DNA from: Perkinsus marinus ATCC 50983
Lineage: Eukaryota; Perkinsozoa; Perkinsida; Perkinsidae
Assembly: GCF_000006405.1 (NCBI RefSeq)
Contig: NW_003215453.1
Span: forward strand, 401,389 to 465,388
Length of the DNA stretch: 64,000 bases
Direction: 5' to 3'
Shown: one piece after another, positions 62,976 through 64,000 of the stretch
Layout of the letters: each line of letters begins with the position of its first letter
Numbering within the stretch: the stretch's first letter is position 1
Notes under the pieces: model-generated
Databases searched by the model: none
What the model was told of the DNA's origin: nothing
What the model saw: only the letters and a program-made list of their open reading frames with translations
Translations under genes and position numbers: made by a program

Positions 62976-63995
62976 CTAACTTCCAGATCCGACCGAGCCC
63001 GGGATCTGGACACGCCCCCCTGGAGAGGTCGTCGAATCTTCACCACTCCACACTTCGTCATCCAGGTAAAGCCACTCTAGAGCGGATACACCCGGATCAG
63101 CCTGATCCCAAACAACCAGAACCCTGGACTTACCTTCAGCCGATCCACCGCGGTGATGAACCACAGAACACCCGTGGAACTGTTTATCGCCATCCTCGTG
63201 GGTGAGTAAGAATCTCAATCTCCGACCGACAAAAGTGGGACCGTGCTCCAACTCGGCGTCCACGCCACCGGCTAGTCCACGAATACGAAGTGGCAATAGG
63301 TTGAAGTGGTTTTCAGTGGTGATTCTTTCCAGCCGCCGATTCCCATTATCCGCATAGAGGATCTTATATCGCCGCGAGCTCAACCTTTCGACTACCCAAC
63401 CGCATCGCCAGGCAGGGAATCCTTTCGATTTCGGCCCGTAAATCAGTACTGCATCACCGCATTGAAAACCGGCTCCCGACTTGGCAAAACGAGTACCGAT
63501 GTTCTCTCGTCTTTGTAAAGGCCAGTAAAGGGACAAAAATGTCCTGACAAAACTCTCCCGACGAGCACCCAGTTGAGACGAATCGAATACGGCACCACTA
63601 CAGTTTTTACCTTCCCTTAGATAGCCATATCGCAAATGGTCTGGCGTGAGGATTAAGAGCTCACCCTGGGATGACAGGTCCGCTCGACCGAGTGGTCTGT
63701 GATTGAGATGCCAGACCAACTCGTCCGCCAATGATTGTTTCGCCATGAGAGACCAACTCTTCGTCCCACGAAAACGACGAGACAGTAGTACCCGACCCAC
63801 TCGCAGTGCGAAACGATGGTGAGTCTCCACCCCGCTGCACCAAGGGGCACGAGCATCAATTGGGATAGTCTCCGATCCGACCTCCCGTCGCACTTCCTCG
63901 CGAAACACCCGAGTGAGTACTGCACCATCGGCGATGATGTAGTTGAAGCCTCCTTCTCGGAGGTGTGCTCGTCTCACGGCAGCTGCTAATTCCAC
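62976..63995 (-). CDS. C-terminal part of the LTR-element polyprotein (integrase end, DUF5641-like)
   Basis: Open for 339 codons from the first Met in the window to a stop just inside the LTR, and open at the edge. VWHLNHRPLGRADL followed by LTPDHLRYG matches the end of the BEL/Pao integrase core. FLSLYWPLQRRENIG and GDAVLIYGPKSKGFPAWRCG then VVERLSSRRYKILYADNGN match the small barrel-like domain (DUF5641) found after integrase in that lineage. The last 90 residues are family-specific. It would act in integration of element cDNA. Confidence 0.8.
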   Translation of the reverse strand: MELAAAVRRAHLREGGFNYIIADGAVLTRVFREEVRREVGSETIPIDARAPWCSGVETHHRFALRVGRVLLSRRFRGTKSWSLMAKQSLADELVWHLNHRPLGRADLSSQGELLILTPDHLRYGYLREGKNCSGAVFDSSQLGARRESFVRTFLSLYWPLQRRENIGTRFAKSGAGFQCGDAVLIYGPKSKGFPAWRCGWVVERLSSRRYKILYADNGNRRLERITTENHFNLLPLRIRGLAGGVDAELEHGPTFVGRRLRFLLTHEDGDKQFHGCSVVHHRGGSAEGKSRVLVVWDQADPGVSALEWLYLDDEVWSGEDSTTSPGGRVQIPGSVGSGS

Positions 63996-64000
63996 TGCCT

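Larger units (their letters stand above)
62735..63012 (-). repeat. 3' LTR, about 278 bp
   Basis: Reads TGTCCAGATC...AACCAACA on the minus strand (TGT...ACA ends). The left boundary is inferred from the TG/CA rule; the copy at 15014-15259 stops matching about ten bases earlier, after GCTGGGAAG. Confidence 0.7.
62735..64000 (-). mobile_element. BEL/Pao-like LTR retroelement, 3' end (3' LTR plus end of pol)
   Basis: The visible part is the C-terminal pol region (62976-63995) followed by the 3' LTR (62735-63012). A G-rich tract (AGGGGGGCG) directly precedes the LTR start and fits a polypurine tract. The rest lies beyond the window. The part seen looks whole, and a second, diverged LTR of the family lies at 15014-15259. 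Confidence 0.82.

Overview
The window looks like nuclear DNA of a Perkinsus-like alveolate (Perkinsozoa, sister to dinoflagellates). The main evidence is a TATA-bearing LTR that carries a near-exact copy of the dinoflagellate/Perkinsus spliced leader (62805-62824, and a second relic copy at 15185-15204). The genes are typically eukaryotic: many small exons, mostly GT-AG introns, a eukaryotic initiator tRNA, and DNA heavily loaded with short inverted-repeat elements. I read most exon structures by hand; where a gene was closed from start to stop, every exon phase matched. The genus is an inference from the leader, not from a database search.

Layout. 1-1094 (-): 5' part of a K+-dependent Na+/Ca2+ exchanger. 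1472-5642 (+): two small unrecognised genes. 6211-7538 (+): ElbB/ES1 (DJ-1/PfpI superfamily), 239 aa, with an N-terminal exon like a mitochondrial presequence. 9054-10810 (-): MTAP/purine nucleoside phosphorylase, 273 aa. 11538-14402 (-): a 197-aa multi-pass membrane protein. 16089-16161 (+): initiator tRNA-Met. 16207-17304 and 17445-20785 (+): two unrecognised genes. 21069-24953 (-): ATG18/WIPI PROPPIN, interrupted by an assembly gap. 26777-26849 (-): tRNA-Val. 27539-29237 (-): RPB11. 30134-33596 (-): isoprenylcysteine carboxyl methyltransferase. 33907-37011: a Mutator-like DNA transposon with a 9-bp target duplication. 40222-41490 (-): NAA10 N-acetyltransferase. 42265-60808 (-): a large BIG/Sec7 ARF-GEF whose 5' end is assembled twice around a gap. 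62735-64000 (-): 3' end of a BEL/Pao-like LTR retroelement.

Two short inverted-repeat families dominate the non-coding DNA. Family A is about 180 bp, with ends AGTGTTGGAATATATG / CATATTTTCCCACACT. Family B is about 75-280 bp, with ends TGGAGTTTCACCCG / CGGGTGAAACTCCA. Both lie mostly in introns and between genes. Other non-coding features are tandem arrays, perfect hairpins with 3-nt loops (often in overlapping pairs), and tRNA 3'-half relics ending in T runs.

The least explained feature is a repeat family on the + strand at about 38-39.9 and 45.6-47.3 kb. Two neighbouring units (46453-46599 and 46770-46916) each hold an intact 48-codon ORF for a basic peptide that aligns without gaps. They differ largely at synonymous sites, and most units end in a 6-bp-stem, 4-nt-loop hairpin (GGTGTT....AACACC) shortly after the stop. 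The conserved genes cover ion transport, autophagy, membrane traffic, prenyl-protein methylation, transcription, N-terminal acetylation and purine salvage; they do not form a pathway or operon.
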